Positions 37,001 to 48,725 are shown, counted from the first letter of the stretch. The stretch is 64,000 nt of DNA from Litsea cubeba (GCA_012931725.1 CM022948.1:63656348-63720347), one strand, 5' to 3'. Notes: generated by a model from the letters alone, not told the origin. Numbers and translations: made by a program.

Positions 37001-40000
37001 GGAGGGAGGGAGGAGAGGGGGGGGGGGGTTGGGGCCCATTCAGATTGGTAATCAGGTGGGCCCCACTAGGTGGAGTCCACCATAAGATGTGTGTGAGGTA
37101 CGGGGTTTGGGTTGTTTGTGGCCCATTGGGATTGGTAATAAAGTGGGCCGGGTCCACCATAAGATGTGTGTGCAAGGTATGCACTGAATCATTTCTTTGA
37201 GAGAGAGAGAGAGAGAGACTGGGCTGGGCATGTTTATACATTTTATATATATCAACTTAATCGAGCCGAGATGACCTTGAACTGGCAATTCAATAGGAAA
37301 CCACATTCATGAGATCAAATGGGGCCCACTTGCACGTCAAAGCCAAAGAAAGGTGTTAACAGTCTTAAATGGTCATAGGGATTGATTTGACGTGTTCCAT
37401 TAGTCCTGGGGCTTTTGGCATGCTGGTTAGGTCCATAACATTTGATATTTGAGCCAGCCTCCACAAGTCGAGTTTGAGTCATGGAAAGGGCTACCTAGAG
37501 TAGAGTGAGAGTAAGAGCCATTACGGAGAGGGCTACTTGAAGCAAAGTATGAGCCATCTCAAGAGGGAAAAAAAAGGCTACCTCCCTACTAGATTGAGAG
37601 CCGCTGAGGGCGGTTGTGGGAGCGTGGTAGTTTGTTATGGTACTAAGTAGTTACAGCGCTTGATTTGATGCATTCCATTAGTCCCGGTGCTTTTGGCGTA
37701 TTGGTTATGTCCATAACAAAAGGCTTGTACAACTTTCCTAAATTGTTAATGCTCTTTAATGGTACCTATTATTTAGGACTTTATTGTCTTTTTCTTTATG
37801 TGTTTCATTTAGGATTCTTTAAGACTAGAGATGGGATTTTACCCTTTTTTGGTATAAGATTAGCAGGACTTTATGTTTATTTTTGGATTAAATTTAAATA
37901 CTTGTGTAAGGCAATTGGCCAAAACAGTTTTCACAGAGTTTTCTTTGAAAATTTAATGAATGCACGAATGACCTCTTTGTGAAGATTTTATGTTTATTTT
38001 TTGTATGTGGTACTAGGTGTTAGACTCATCAACCCTCCGACTCTTAACTCTATTCTGTCACTCAATCACCTTACTGCTTTTATGTTGTACTGACTGTGTG
38101 GATGTCCATGGTGGCAGTTTGATTGGTCTTCTTGTTATCATCTGAAAGGTGAGTGACAGTTTCTTGGTCTTTCTTACTAACGTCTTGTGGTTACTAGGAG
38201 ATCTACTGACCCTTTGAATAGTCCAACTGTTATATGAGTGTTCTGCATCAAGGATGTGGTGAAGCGTAGAGACTAATGCAGTTGGATGAACTTAATACTG
38301 GTAGATTCAGGGTGATTCAAGTAAAATCTAGTTGTTGGCTTCTCCGTTAACTTGGAAGATTAAGACTTAATTATGGGCTTGTTATTGTGGGTTTATTGAA
38401 CCTTTGGGCTGAATGTAATCAACTTGAGCTAACCAAATATTGACCCGGTTGGATCAATGTACCTTAACCGATATCAGAGTAAGTTCTTACCAACTGAGAT
38501 CAGAACAAGTTCTTACCCTCGGGCTGGAGTTTGACTCGTAAAAATAAAAGGGGAGGAGAAAAAAAATAGAGAAAATTGTAATGCCTTGGATGGTGGTGAC
38601 TAGGCAGATGTTTGCTATTTCAAGAACAATCTTTATGGGTAGCCCACTCTGTCAAGACGCCTAGTGCCTGAATCACAACCCAATCAGTGGGAGGAGCGGA
38701 ACTATGGATATCAAAGAGATCTTCATGGAGAATATTGTCATGAATTTTTGCGGTGGTCCACAAAGGGATGTTGATTGAGGTGACCATTATCATGTGCGTA
38801 ACTCCAGGTATTTTTGGCAACAACGTTCGGACTGTGCTACCAAAATAGAAGTCCATTTGCGGCGAATTTCAATGAAGTGGCAAAAAGAATTTAATGGAAG
38901 GGTGGAATATTTTCTACAAACTAGGTATGAATATATCAATAGGGTAGAACTTTTGGAGCTGGATTCTAGTTGTGATTTGGATCTGTGGCCGCCTACGATA
39001 GAATGTGATACAAATCCAGGGAAAAAACGCCGTCATATGTAGATATCAAATCATATCAATCAGTGAAGCAGCCAAATCAGTTTTATTGAGATAAAATCTA
39101 CAAGCCTAGATAATTGATCAAAGTTGATTTTATCCGATACTATGCAAATGATCCAGTGGTACAAGACAATCCAAGCATTCATCCACATCTAATGAACAAT
39201 CCTACTGTTTGTTAGTATCTAGACTAGGACACTCTCCACTAGTTGGATAGAAGATCTTATTATTACTCATATTTGATTGGGAAGGTTGGGAGGAAGAAAT
39301 TAGTTGCAAGATCTCATTACTGTCTGGTTGGTGTTTGCTCTTTCGTGTCAGGTACAATGTACTAACCCCAAAAGCTTAAGTTGATAGGTGGAAGGCCCAA
39401 ACGGGTATATGAACCCCTATCCAACTCGAGACTCGGGCAATGTGGGATGTGGAACTTCCCAATACTCCCCCTCATGTGCAGGCCCAATAGATTTCATGTA
39501 AGATACCTTGTACCAACCCAAAAGCTTAAGCTGATAGGTGGAAGGCCATATAAGATACACAAGAACGACGTGGGCTATACAAGAACGACGGGATCAGAAC
39601 CGCTTTGATACCATGTACCAACCTAAAAGCTTAAGCTGATAGGTGGAAGGCCCAAACAGGTATATGAGCCCCTGTCCAACTCAGGACTTGGGCGATGTGG
39701 GATGTGGGACATCCCAACATGTCGAAAGCCTACAAACTCGATGTTGAGTTTCATCCAACCCGAGGAGAATGGTGCAAAAGGAAACCAGGATCTCCATGAG
39801 ATCTGTTGGGATCCACTTCCATGTCAATGCCAAAAAATGCCTGCAAAAAGGAAGCAAAATCCCACATTCAGCTTGATTCCTTTTCTGAGTCTCCGAAATT
39901 GTTCGGCCTCTTTGATGGCTACCTATTATTTAGGGTTAAGGGCTTAATTTCCTTGTTCATTATGTGTTTCATTAAGGATTTTTCTAAAACCTTTTGAGTT

Positions 40001-43000
40001 TTGATATAAAATTAGCAAGAGGTTATGTTCATGGAATTGAAAATCAGAATTGTATCGCAAATTGTTCTTACCCTGAATCGAATCAAATGGTGAATCGTAG
40101 GATTTTCTTATTCTTCTAATAAAAATAAAACATAAATTAAAATTAAATAGAAAAAAGAAAAAGTAGTTATTCATAATCCATCTATTTTCATATTCATATT
40201 AGTTAAATACAATGACAAATAAGTCTATCATATAATCATATGAAGAACATCATGACATATATTAATATATAATAAATGATATGCGCAAATAGTTGAATAA
40301 ATTTAATGTATTAATATATATTTATTTTTTATCTTTAAATTAAAATATTATAAACATAAGAATAAAATCTAAACCATCAGTCTTACACAGGAGGATATCT
40401 CTTGAACTTAAGAAAGTGTTCATGAATAAAAACAAAAAAGGAATTGAAAAAAGAAGATTTAAAGATGCTCCATATGTATAGTCGAATGATTTAATCAAAT
40501 GCATATTATTTATTGATATCTAAAACCTCCCCAAAGACTCAAAAACTCATTTTTTTAACTACGAATAACCTTTTAAAAGTAAAAATGCTGAAAGAAAGAA
40601 AAAATAGAGAAAAAGGTTAAGTATTATTAATATTAACTTATTGGTTGTAGACTTGTAGTTATTCTTGTACGATTCGATGAAACGTGTATCAAATAGTAAG
40701 ATTCACACTTGAATCTTAAGATTCATCTGTATAAGGAATTTGTTGAATAGATTAGAAATCATTTTCCTTAGGATTCAGAATACGAATCGGGTATTTTGAT
40801 AACAATGGTTATGTTTAATTTTTTATCTCACTTTAAATATTGGTGTCAGGCAATTGGCCAATACAGTTTTTGAAGAGTTTTCTTTTGGAATTTGATGACA
40901 GTACTAATGCCTTCTTTATGAAGATTTTATGATTGTGCTTTCTGTGTGAAACTGGGTGTGACACCATAATTACTAATTTGCGGTTTGTCCAATCTGCATT
41001 TGAGTTTGCAATTTTAACGTGGCTAAAATTGATACTAAAATTTGTTAGGGTGGGTTCATTTTATTTGCTTTTTGATTCGTCTGATTTGGATTTCAAATTC
41101 GACAATTTTCATAAACTAATTTATCCAAGTCAAATCTATCACTAGGGCTCACATTATCATCACCATAGCCTTGTCCTAGCTATTTTGGGGTCAGCTACAT
41201 GAATTCTGTTTTGCCAGCTGTCGACCTACCTGATGCAACTCTCCTACTGGTAGGTTGACAGCTAGCATAAAGCTTATCACACTTCAGTCATTAGGGCTCA
41301 TATTTGAAGTCCAAATTGCTCAAAATGACTTCCCTTATATTAATTTTGGACCATATTTCACTCCAGTAAGAGTTGTGTTTGTATAATTGGTGATTAAAAT
41401 TTAAAGAGTAAAATCTTGTGTTCTACAAGTGAATAATCTTAAGGTGGGCCAACTATAACTGAAGTTATATGTGGACTAGAGCGGCATTTCTTTTGAGGAG
41501 ATTGGATTTCTTAGGTTGGCTCCACTGGTGAATTTATGGAACTCATCAATAGAATTTATGAGAAAATTTTGAATTGAACTACGAATTGTTTGAAACGAAG
41601 GGTTCGCAGTTAAAAAGGCCTTATCAGCAAACTAGGTAATTGTGTGGGACCATCAACCTTGGGGACTGATCTGATTGTTGATTCTAACACAGCTTGATTC
41701 TATGTGCATCAACATGCCCTAGGCCAAGCTGCACATGTGAGTTAATGGAGCTCGCCTGAGCCCAGATGAGTGGATTTGTCTCCGCATCTGACAGCCATAA
41801 TTTCATGTGATTGGAAATGCTCCAATGGAACCAAAGCCAACCTCTCTCTCTCTCTCTCATGCATGGGTATCAATTATTTAAAAAAAAACCCATATCCCAA
41901 TCTAAACTGTTCGGTTGATGGTTCACTGTTCTTCTTTATGATTAAATTGGTTGATTCTCTAAATAAGAACTGCCATAAGCATTACACCATGAATCATAAG
42001 GTTGAACATTTTTGGAATGTGTTTCATGGGTGAGTGCAGGATAAGAGTGCCATATCCATTTCAATGGGGAGCACCTACGTTTGATGCAGGCGAAGCTTTT
42101 GCCATGATGGCTGCTTCATTTGTTGCTCTTGTAGAGGTCAGTCTGAGCTTCATGCCTTTTTTATGGACTCAAACCCTTGCCGGCTGATGTTGATAATTTT
42201 CCAAGCCGTTGTATTTTTTTTTGTAGAACTCTAACATACAATGTCTTTCTATAATTCTCTGCATCTAGTAAGTTACTGTAGATTATGATGATGGCTGACA
42301 GGATATTCTTATGCCTAAATTTTGTTTTCCCTGTGATAATACAGTCCACTGGCACTTTCATTGCTGTGTCAAGGTATGCAAGTGCAACGCCATTGCCACC
42401 TTCTATTCTGAGCCGAGGCGTCGGTTGGCAGGTGGTAGAAATTTTACTGACTTGTGCTTTGCATGACTTCCTGAATGTTGGTTTCTGATGGCCATATCAT
42501 TGGATGATGTTTTGTCTTTTTCTTTTTCTCTTTCAGGGAATAGGTATATTGTTGGATGGCCTGTTTGGTACAGTAAATGGTTCCACAGTATCTGTGTAAG
42601 AAATTCATGGGAAATTGCTTTCTTTTATGAGTTTGTTGTGCTTTCTTCATGAGCTGGCCATATTGATTACCAATCAGATACCGATTCAATATAGCTGATA
42701 ATGTTGCTAATTCATTCTTATTCAGTGAAAATGCTGGCTTGTTAGCTCTGACACGTGTTGGCAGCAGAAGGGTTGTGCAAATATCAGCTGGATTCATGCT
42801 GTTCTTTTCTGTTCTTGGTGAGCTCATCAGCCTGCTTATATGAGCAACTTATTTAAGCAATGCATATATGGACTTCTGTGTATGATTGTCAAAGAACCAA
42901 GTCACAAACTAATGCTTCTCTGGAAAATTTATAACTTCCAATATGATACATCATAAGGTGTACTATAGTTCACAATTCTCCCAAAAAGTTTAAGAAAATC

Positions 43001-43061
43001 CAATATGATACATCATAAGGTGTACTATGGTTCACAATTCTCTCAAAAAGTTTTTAGAAAA

Positions 43062-43099
<38 letters not shown>

Positions 43100-45788
43100 C
43101 TTTCTATCTCTACAAACCAAACCCCCCTTTCAGAATAAGTGGAGAAAAAGAGCAAATGACCCTTTAGCTTACTTTTCCTACTTTTTATGTTTCTCAGAAA
43201 GGAGCTAGTTATCTTCTGATTGTAGCCCCCTTTCCATTCTCCGCGATGCATGCCAAGAATTTGTTTGCTATAGAAAGCCTGGGAGCCCACAAAACCACTT
43301 AAAATAAATGCCCCCTCCATATATGGGCTCTCACAAAATTTTGATATGATAGGAGACAGGCCCATCATCAGATTGATTTTGCTAAAAATACGTGTTTTTT
43401 TTTTGTCATTTTTATTTAAGAATATTATATATGATCAATCTTGTGGTAAAAGCAAAAGATATTGAGATGAAAATTTTCTCACATCCCATAAAAGAGATAG
43501 GTATTAGTTTTGAGTGGTTTGGATTTTTAGTAGGTGGATCATGTGTAAATCATCATACATTTATCTAAAATCAGATCATGAGGCATGTATGAAAGAAAGC
43601 ACTACCAAAGTGGAATGGTTGAAGAAGAATTCGGATTTGTTGAGAAACAAGTTTTGCTCTTTCCAAAATGCCCCTACCTTTTCAGTAAATATGCTGTATG
43701 AACCTTCTTACATTGAATGGCATGAAATTTGGGTGAATTTCATTGGCCAAGAAAGAGGGCACACGCACAAGATGAAAAGCTCAATAATTTTATCCTCTAT
43801 GTGGTCTTCATATCATTGGTCTTTCTCTAAAATATTTGAAGCAATAAAAGTCACACCCCCTATCAATACACTGGTTTAGATCACAGTTTTTTTCAATCAT
43901 TGGGTTGGATTACGCTGAGTTTATTCTGGTGAAATCCTTAGGGCGGTTAAATCTATGGGTGATTATTATGATTATTATTATATTATTAGTACTACTATTA
44001 CTATTATTATTATAAGCTGACCCGAACATAGTTGGGACGAGGCTTTGATTATTATCATTATCATCGCCATCATTATCATCATCATTATTATTAACCTAAT
44101 TAATCCACAGTGAAGCCTTCTTATCAAGCCCTGTGCCTTGATTGGTGATGGTTGCCAGTGGTCTTTGCAGAGGACTGCATTGTATTAAGGTCTGGTTGGC
44201 TCATATTGTTCTTCCTTTGGAACTCCTATTTATTGGCTCCCCTTGCTTTGAGATGTAGGCACCAGAATTTCTCATGTCGAACCTGTATTAATTGTTTGGA
44301 TTTAGAAAGCATGCCAAATCAATACACAAATAGGGTTTTATGTATGATTTAGAGGACCACTAGTACTTCGTTATTGTAAACCATATCCTTGCTTTCTCTC
44401 TCTCTATATATATATATTTATATATATAGAGCAAGGCTCTCCTAAGCTCGAGCTTAGGATAAAATTTCGTAAGCTCATGCTTGTGGGGCCCACCTTTGGT
44501 CCATCCAAATGGACCAAACACGAGGTTTGATATTTTATATATATATATATATTTTATAATTTGTCTGGGTAACAGTTTGCTCCTGAGGTTTGATATAACA
44601 ATTTGGCCTTGGAAACAGGATGTTGAGCTTTCTGAATTGATTACTTGATTTTTCATTTCCTGTTTAGATTCTGCTGTTACTCATTTATTAATGATGCTTC
44701 AGGAAAATTTGGAGCCATATTTGCTTCCATTCCAGCACCAATTGTTGCAGCACTATATTGCCTCTTTTTTGCCTATGTGGGTATGTATAGTACACAATTA
44801 AAAAGAAAAAAAAAAGGATCATCTACTTCTCGTGAAACTTCTGTTGATTTAAGGTTCAACTCAACGATTGCTTCATTTTTGTTTCTTTACTGTGCATGAA
44901 CAGGCGCAGTGGGTCTCAGTTTCCTTCAGTTCTGCAATCTCAACAGCTTCAGAACAAAATTCATCTTAGGGTTCTCTGTTTTCATGGGCCTATCAGTGCC
45001 GCAGTACTTCAATGAGTACACAGTAGTTGCTGGTTATGGTCCAGTTCACACTAGTGCAAGATGGGTATGCATGGAACACTTATTCTTTTCCATTTTCTAC
45101 TTGATTCAAATAACTAGGTATTATACAATATATGCTCTGGAAGAAATCACGGTTTAGTTCCATAAAGCTGGGAGCTTTTGGTGATCCAGATAATTTATCT
45201 GATGGGACCCCCCCCCCCCCCCCCCCCCCCCACCCAATGGACAGGAAAGATGGATTGATGGTCTCAGTCATCAGTTTGGTGGTTTTCTTTCACCATTAAG
45301 CACTTGGACTGCTTGCTTTTTATTTAAAGGAAAAAAAAAAAAACACTTCCATTTGCATTTTTACAAGCCAGACCTAGTCATGCAATCCCCCATGCGGCAT
45401 TCCTGGCCATATGAACAATAGGGGTCACTAAATGGTAGAAACTAACGTACAGAGTGCGGGCTTTATGATCTATAGAATTTTATTGTTTTTTTCTTTTTCG
45501 TGGATGAGCATCTGGTGCTTTAACTCAATTGGATCCTACATTTGGTTGAGGACTCTCACTTGTTTTTCAGTTTAACGATATCATCAATGTTCCATTCTCT
45601 TCGGAAGCATTTGTTGCGGGCTTGGTGGCATTCTTTTGGACAATACCCTGCATCGGGGGCACAGTGCGACGAGGAAGGACAGAGGCTATCATTGGTGGGA
45701 TAAGTTCCGTTCATTTAAGAGTGATACTAGAAGTGAGGAATTCTACTCCCTGCCTTACAATCTTAATAAGTTCTTTCCTTCTGTGTGA
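31044..45788 (+). CDS. Nucleobase-ascorbate transporter (NAT), 14 coding exons, one frameshift
   Basis: Plasma-membrane permease of the NAT/NCS2 family; characterised members import purines, uracil or ascorbate with protons. Exons: 31044-31152, 32020-32117, 32249-32425, 32504-32604, 32699-32774, 33759-33818, 34010-34194, 42040-42136, 42345-42431, 42537-42595, 42726-42817, 44703-44780, 44904-45064, 45571-45788. All introns are GT-AG and all junctions keep phase. The protein would be 532 residues, the usual length for the NAT6-like plant clade. It starts MAAGQAPAPKADE, and has QLPNISYCITSPPPWPEA before the first helix, the helix-1 QH motif (FQHYLVMLGTT) and the NAT signature ENAGLLALTRVGSR in exon 11. 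The start follows directly from this conserved N-terminus. Oddity: in exon 14 a T is missing at about 45632-45638 (GCATTCTTTTGG), after residue 482. The conserved tail (KDRG.HWWDKFRSFK, ending NLNKFFPSV) continues only in the next frame, to TGA at 45786-45788. Read literally, the frame ends at TAG 45847-45849, giving 552 residues with a foreign tail. The substrate is not predictable from sequence. Confidence 0.93.
31153..32019 (+). other. NAT intron 1
   Basis: An 867-bp GT-AG intron (GTGAGT...TGCAG), T-rich, with internally duplicated phrases (about 31500-31620 and 31670-31800 share TTGATTCCAATGCTTCT or TTGATTTCAAAGCTTCT and TTTAACTGTTTTTGTCAC). This points to an old tandem duplication within the intron. 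A (CT)n run lies at 31831-31846. Confidence 0.75.
32775..33758 (+). other. NAT intron 5
   Basis: A 984-bp GT-AG intron with no recognisable mobile element. The open frames at 33390-33718 on both strands are not part of the transporter and have no recognisable domain. Confidence 0.7.
37195..37220. repeat. (GA)n microsatellite
   Basis: A short GA repeat (about 20 bp) within NAT intron 7, just after a G-rich run near 37016-37029. Confidence 0.7.
37385..37730 (+). repeat. Tandemly repeated SINE-like block
   Basis: The phrase GATTTGA(C/T)G(T/C)(G/A)TTCCATTAGTCC followed by GGGCTTTTGGCATGCTGGTTAGGTCCATAAC occurs near 37385 and again near 37665, about 280 bp apart. In the first copy it is followed at 37468 by GTCGAGTTTGAGTC, resembling a tRNA-type B box, so the unit may derive from a SINE. 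No target duplication was identified. Confidence 0.4.
37730..37985 (+). repeat. First copy of an intronic duplicated segment
   Basis: Matches 39897-40029 plus 40808-40935 in order: CCTATTATTTAGG, TTATGTGTTTCATT, AAATTAGCA-type block, AGGCAATTGGCCAA and GAGTTTTCTTT. The second copy is split by a hAT insertion. The two could be relics of LTRs or a segmental duplication about 2.2 kb apart. Confidence 0.6.
39359..39719 (-). mobile_element. TRIM-like miniature LTR retrotransposon
   Basis: Read on the minus strand, an LTR of about 105 bp (39615-39719) starts TGTTGGGATGTCCCACATC and ends GGTTGGTACA. It is followed by TGGTATCAAAGCGG (about 39602-39615), a good match to the initiator-methionine tRNA primer site. 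A second LTR copy lies at 39359-39470 and a partial third copy of the LTR end at 39511-39560. With an interior of barely 130 bp and no coding capacity, this is a TRIM (terminal-repeat retrotransposon in miniature). No duplication was found. Confidence 0.65.
40030..40807. mobile_element. hAT-type transposon inside NAT intron 7
   Basis: A 778-bp insertion with a perfect 8-bp duplication, GTTATGTT (40022-40029 and 40808-40815). Termini are imperfect inverted repeats (left CATGGAATTGAAAATCAG, right RC CATTGTTATCAAAATACC), and inner blocks with GAATCG and CGATTC are also inverted. It is AT-rich with no transposase. It interrupts the second copy of a duplicated intronic segment, whose two halves rejoin exactly across it, an independent proof of insertion. 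Confidence 0.8.
41148..41215 (+). repeat. Dispersed retroposon tail
   Basis: Contains TTATCATCACCATAGCCTTG and TAGCTATTTTGGGGTCAGCTACATG, a sequence block seen at the 3' ends of dispersed plant retroposons. A related copy lies in reverse orientation at 43960-44090. The class (SINE or LINE) is uncertain. Confidence 0.45.
42818..44702 (+). other. NAT intron 11
   Basis: A 1,885-bp GT-AG intron. It contains a direct repeat of about 65 bp (about 42938-42985 and 42998-43050, both with CAATATGATACATCATAAGG), a (CT)n(AT)n microsatellite (43065-43100), a reversed retroposon tail (43960-44090) and a second (CT)n(AT)n run (44394-44430). Confidence 0.75.
43960..44090 (-). repeat. Dispersed retroposon tail, minus strand
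   Basis: Reading the minus strand gives (GATAAT)n, AAAGCCTCGTCCCAACTATG and TTCGGGTCAGCTTA, matching the block at 41148-41215. ATT-rich microsatellites flank it on both sides (43970-44012 and 44048-44092). Confidence 0.45.
45208..45231. repeat. Poly-C tract, 24 bp, in NAT intron 13
   Basis: An uninterrupted C-run within the 506-bp last intron (45065-45570). Length may be unreliable in the assembly. Confidence 0.9.
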
Positions 45789-46278
45789 TCTTACTCCTGG
45801 AGGGTCCTTTGGACAATGCTATAAGATGTATCTCTTCTTTTCTTGTTAGTTCCTTGGACATTGTAGCAGCAGTATAAATTAATTCCTCTATGAAAGGTGT
45901 CTTTTGCATTTTTTAAAATATTTTTTTCTGTATATCTGATAGGCGAAACGGGTTCAAGTAGCCAAAAAAAGTAAAAAAGAATTTGTTTGCTTTCTACTCT
46001 GCATTGGATATCATATTGGTGTATTGCAGCTTCTAGTGAAGTATAACAGTTCAGACTGGAACATCTAGGACATTCATTGCATCTTGGTGATGTGGATCTT
46101 AACTGATACTAAATGTCAGCTACTTGGTTTTAAAATTTGTGGCACATTAGTAATAGACACTTGGCTGCAAAAGCAGGCGCCTTTTGAAGAATTTATTCGA
46201 ATGCATGATTTATCTTGATATGGAAATAAGTTCCCTTGTTAGACGAGGACATTAGGTTTCTGATATGCTTTTGACTTT
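45789..46278 (+). other. 3' flank of the NAT gene
   Basis: Follows the conserved stop codon. It is T-rich, with the AATAAA-like GTATAAATTAATT near 45870 as a possible polyadenylation signal. The exact transcript end cannot be read from sequence. Confidence 0.35.
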
Positions 46279-46618
46279 GGGGCCTATTTGTTTGCATTAC
46301 AATACATATGAATTGAATACATAGAAATATAGAATTCTTACGATAAATACTCAAAAATGAAGATCAAATGTGAATTTTTAAAAATGAGCATCAAATAACC
46401 TTTTTTTTTAGGGAAATTGAATAAAAAGATGAGAAATGAATAAACCAGTCGTCATCACCCTAGTAGTTCATTTTCCATTTTTTTATTCTATTTTCCTAAA
46501 AGGAAAGATGATTTGATGCTCATTTTTGAAAGTTAACTTTTAATCTTCCTTTTTAACTAATAATGGTATGATTTCTATGGATTCAACACCTACATATTTT
46601 AATGCAAACAAAGAGGCC
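46279..46618. mobile_element. MITE, foldback, about 340 bp
   Basis: Termini GGGGCCTATTTGTTTGCATTA and TAATGCAAACAAAGAGGCC form an inverted repeat of about 19 bp with two mismatches. Inner blocks AAAAATGAGCATCAAAT (46378) and ATTTGATGCTCATTTTT (46511) extend the foldback. No convincing target duplication was seen. It lies just downstream of the NAT gene. Confidence 0.65.
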
Positions 46619-47433
46619 GTAAGTGTACGGTGAAGGTTATAAATTATTAATCGTGTACACACTACTGTTCCTTCAACAACTGAGATATTTAATATTTCTT
46701 GGACGTCATATGATATGGCTTTTTTTTTTTTTTTTTGCTTGTGGCCCACTGGCCAGGAGGGAGGAAATCAAACCTCCCACCAGGGATAAACCCTGGTGGG
46801 AGGGGTGGGAGTGAGGCGGCTTAACAACAGTCTCCCTTTATATTCCTGATATGGTTTTTTTTTTTTTCAGTATCCTATATAATCATACAAATCATAAGCC
46901 ATGCATATTAGATATCACACTTGTGATATAACATTGAGTTATGTTGTATGGTAATATATTATCGACCATCATCACATGAACATTATACCCGTCAGCTTTG
47001 TGAGTCTTACTTTTCCGTTCAACCCTATTTGTTGTTGTGTGTGACACCACAATCCATCACGTCTTTCCACACCACTTCATTCTGGTCTTCTCTTTCTTGT
47101 AGTTCCTTTGAATGTGTAACCTTCCCCTGCATATTGTAGGAGCTGTGTACTACAAACCATTTTAAATTACGTACATTCTCTTATATTGGACACCCACCCA
47201 CCCACAGTAGGGAAAAAACCACAGTAGGAAAAAGGATCTGATAGTGATGGATATGATAGCTCATACCACCCATGCTATGACATCCACATACCAGTACGTA
47301 CCGATCTTTACCATCTGAGCTGCAAGGCCAACATCTTAAAGTACTGTTTGGTTTATATGCTAACAGCCTAACATGATCACACTTTTTTCAGTTGCCATTC
47401 ATCTTGCAATATATCTTGCCATCTTGCATTGTT
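46619..47433. other. Intergenic, no gene seen
   Basis: Non-coding. A short inverted CCTCCCACCAGGG/CCCTGGTGGGAGG hairpin lies at 46775-46804. Nothing else is recognised. Confidence 0.45.
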
Positions 47434-48716
47434 TTACTGAAACAGGGTCCTGAAAAAGTCTAGATGGGGGATGGATTGGCAATGATTCTCAAATTTGAAA
47501 ACAAATTATCTGAATTAATGAAATGGAGAACTAAACTAGTTTTCGAACAGGTCTACTTGTCCATCCAATCTATATTGCTTTCCCCACAAAATATTAAATA
47601 TCCCTTCATGGGTGCTCAAGACATGGGTGAGTCACTGAGTTGCGTGATATTGTCATCCTATGTATGCAGTTGGTATATTTTTTCTTCGGAATTTTTACGA
47701 AAAAATTAAGTTTAAATCATAATTAAATAGTTTTATGAAGAAAAATCATAAAATGACGAGATGATTGATCGTACTTGTTTTTGGACGAAATTTATTCTAG
47801 TTGATGATATCAGTAATCCAGTGACGATATCGGCAGCATAATGTAACTTTTCTTCGGCAGCATAATGTAACTTTTCTTCTTCTTCGATGGTTTTCATACC
47901 TAATTGTCTTAAGTTTGGAGGGGATGATATTGAAATTTAGCGGAAAATGAACATCCATTCCAAATAAATGAAGAAAATTTGAAAAGAGGTTATGAATGTA
48001 CCAAAGAAGGGTTTGATAAGTCTTTCACAAATCACATAATAAAGTGTGTTCAATCCATTCACTAGTTAATCCATTCTTAAAGCTGGTTTAAAGATTCCGA
48101 ATTAGGGGAACAATAGGCAATCTTGGGATTTAAAATTCTATACAAATAATACAGTACCTAGGTGAAAACGTTACTTTCACTACGCAAAGATTGCCCTCAT
48201 AAATATCAAAACCTAAGAAGTTTTTCCAAACAAATAGCTTTAAACTCATAATGTTTACAAAAGCATATCCAAATTCATCATCTCCAACCTTACTTCGAGA
48301 GAAAATCCTCATTTAGGAATTTCACCGAACACCTTGCACTCAAAATTCGAACTCACAAAACTCATGCGAAGGAGGCGATAGATGTGTAGAAACTAAGTAT
48401 GTGACCAACACACCTAAGGGAGATTGCTAAGACTACTTAAGGAAGACCACTGGGACACAAAATGCACTGATTTTCATAATTTTTCCATCATTAGGTAGAA
48501 GAAGATAGAGCAAAATATCATTTTTTGCCATGAAAGTTGACAATATCGTCAATATAATTGATGATATTGTGAACTGGGTTGATTTCGTCCAAAAAAACAT
48601 ACGAACAATTATCTCGTTTTTTTTTTTTTTTATGGTGTTTTTTCATAAAATCATTTAATTAAGGTTTAAGCTCAACTCTCATCTAGACCCTCCCAGAATC
48701 CTGCTTCAACTGGACC
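47434..48716. mobile_element. Degraded MULE-like foldback element
   Basis: Flanks TGCATTGTT (47425-47433) and TGCATTGAA (48717-48725) agree at 7 of 9 positions. The left end, from TTACTGAAACAGGGTCCTG, and the right end are imperfect inverted repeats. Paired inner blocks include GTCTAGATG, a TAAGTTTAAATCATAATTAAAT region (47706), a TTTTTGGACGAAAT block and a GATATCGTCA-rich area. Roughly 230 bp at 47467-47700 has no partner in the right arm. A related arm lies alone at 61130-61300. No coding content. Confidence 0.5.
47822..47880 (+). repeat. 27-bp direct tandem repeat
   Basis: The unit CGGCAGCATAATGTAACTTT plus TCTT occurs twice in a row (about 47830 and 47855). It is part of the degraded foldback element. 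Confidence 0.7.
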
Positions 48717-48725
48717 TGCATTGAA

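Larger units (their letters stand above)
34195..42039 (+). other. NAT intron 7, 7.8 kb, repeat-laden
   Basis: The donor GTAATG follows ...GGAAGAAPW coding sequence and the acceptor TGCAG precedes IRVPYPFQWG; both exons join in frame across a TGG codon. The 7,845-bp intron contains SINE-like repeats (37385-37730), a TRIM (39359-39719), a hAT element (40030-40807) and a duplicated segment (37730-37985 and 39897-40935). Between 34200 and 36700 I see no clear element. It is over half of the gene length. Confidence 0.85.

Noticed and set aside
36888..37306. Gly/Arg-rich and Ser-rich open frames in NAT intron 7
   Set aside because: They arise from G-rich and GA microsatellite sequence on both strands; no domain.
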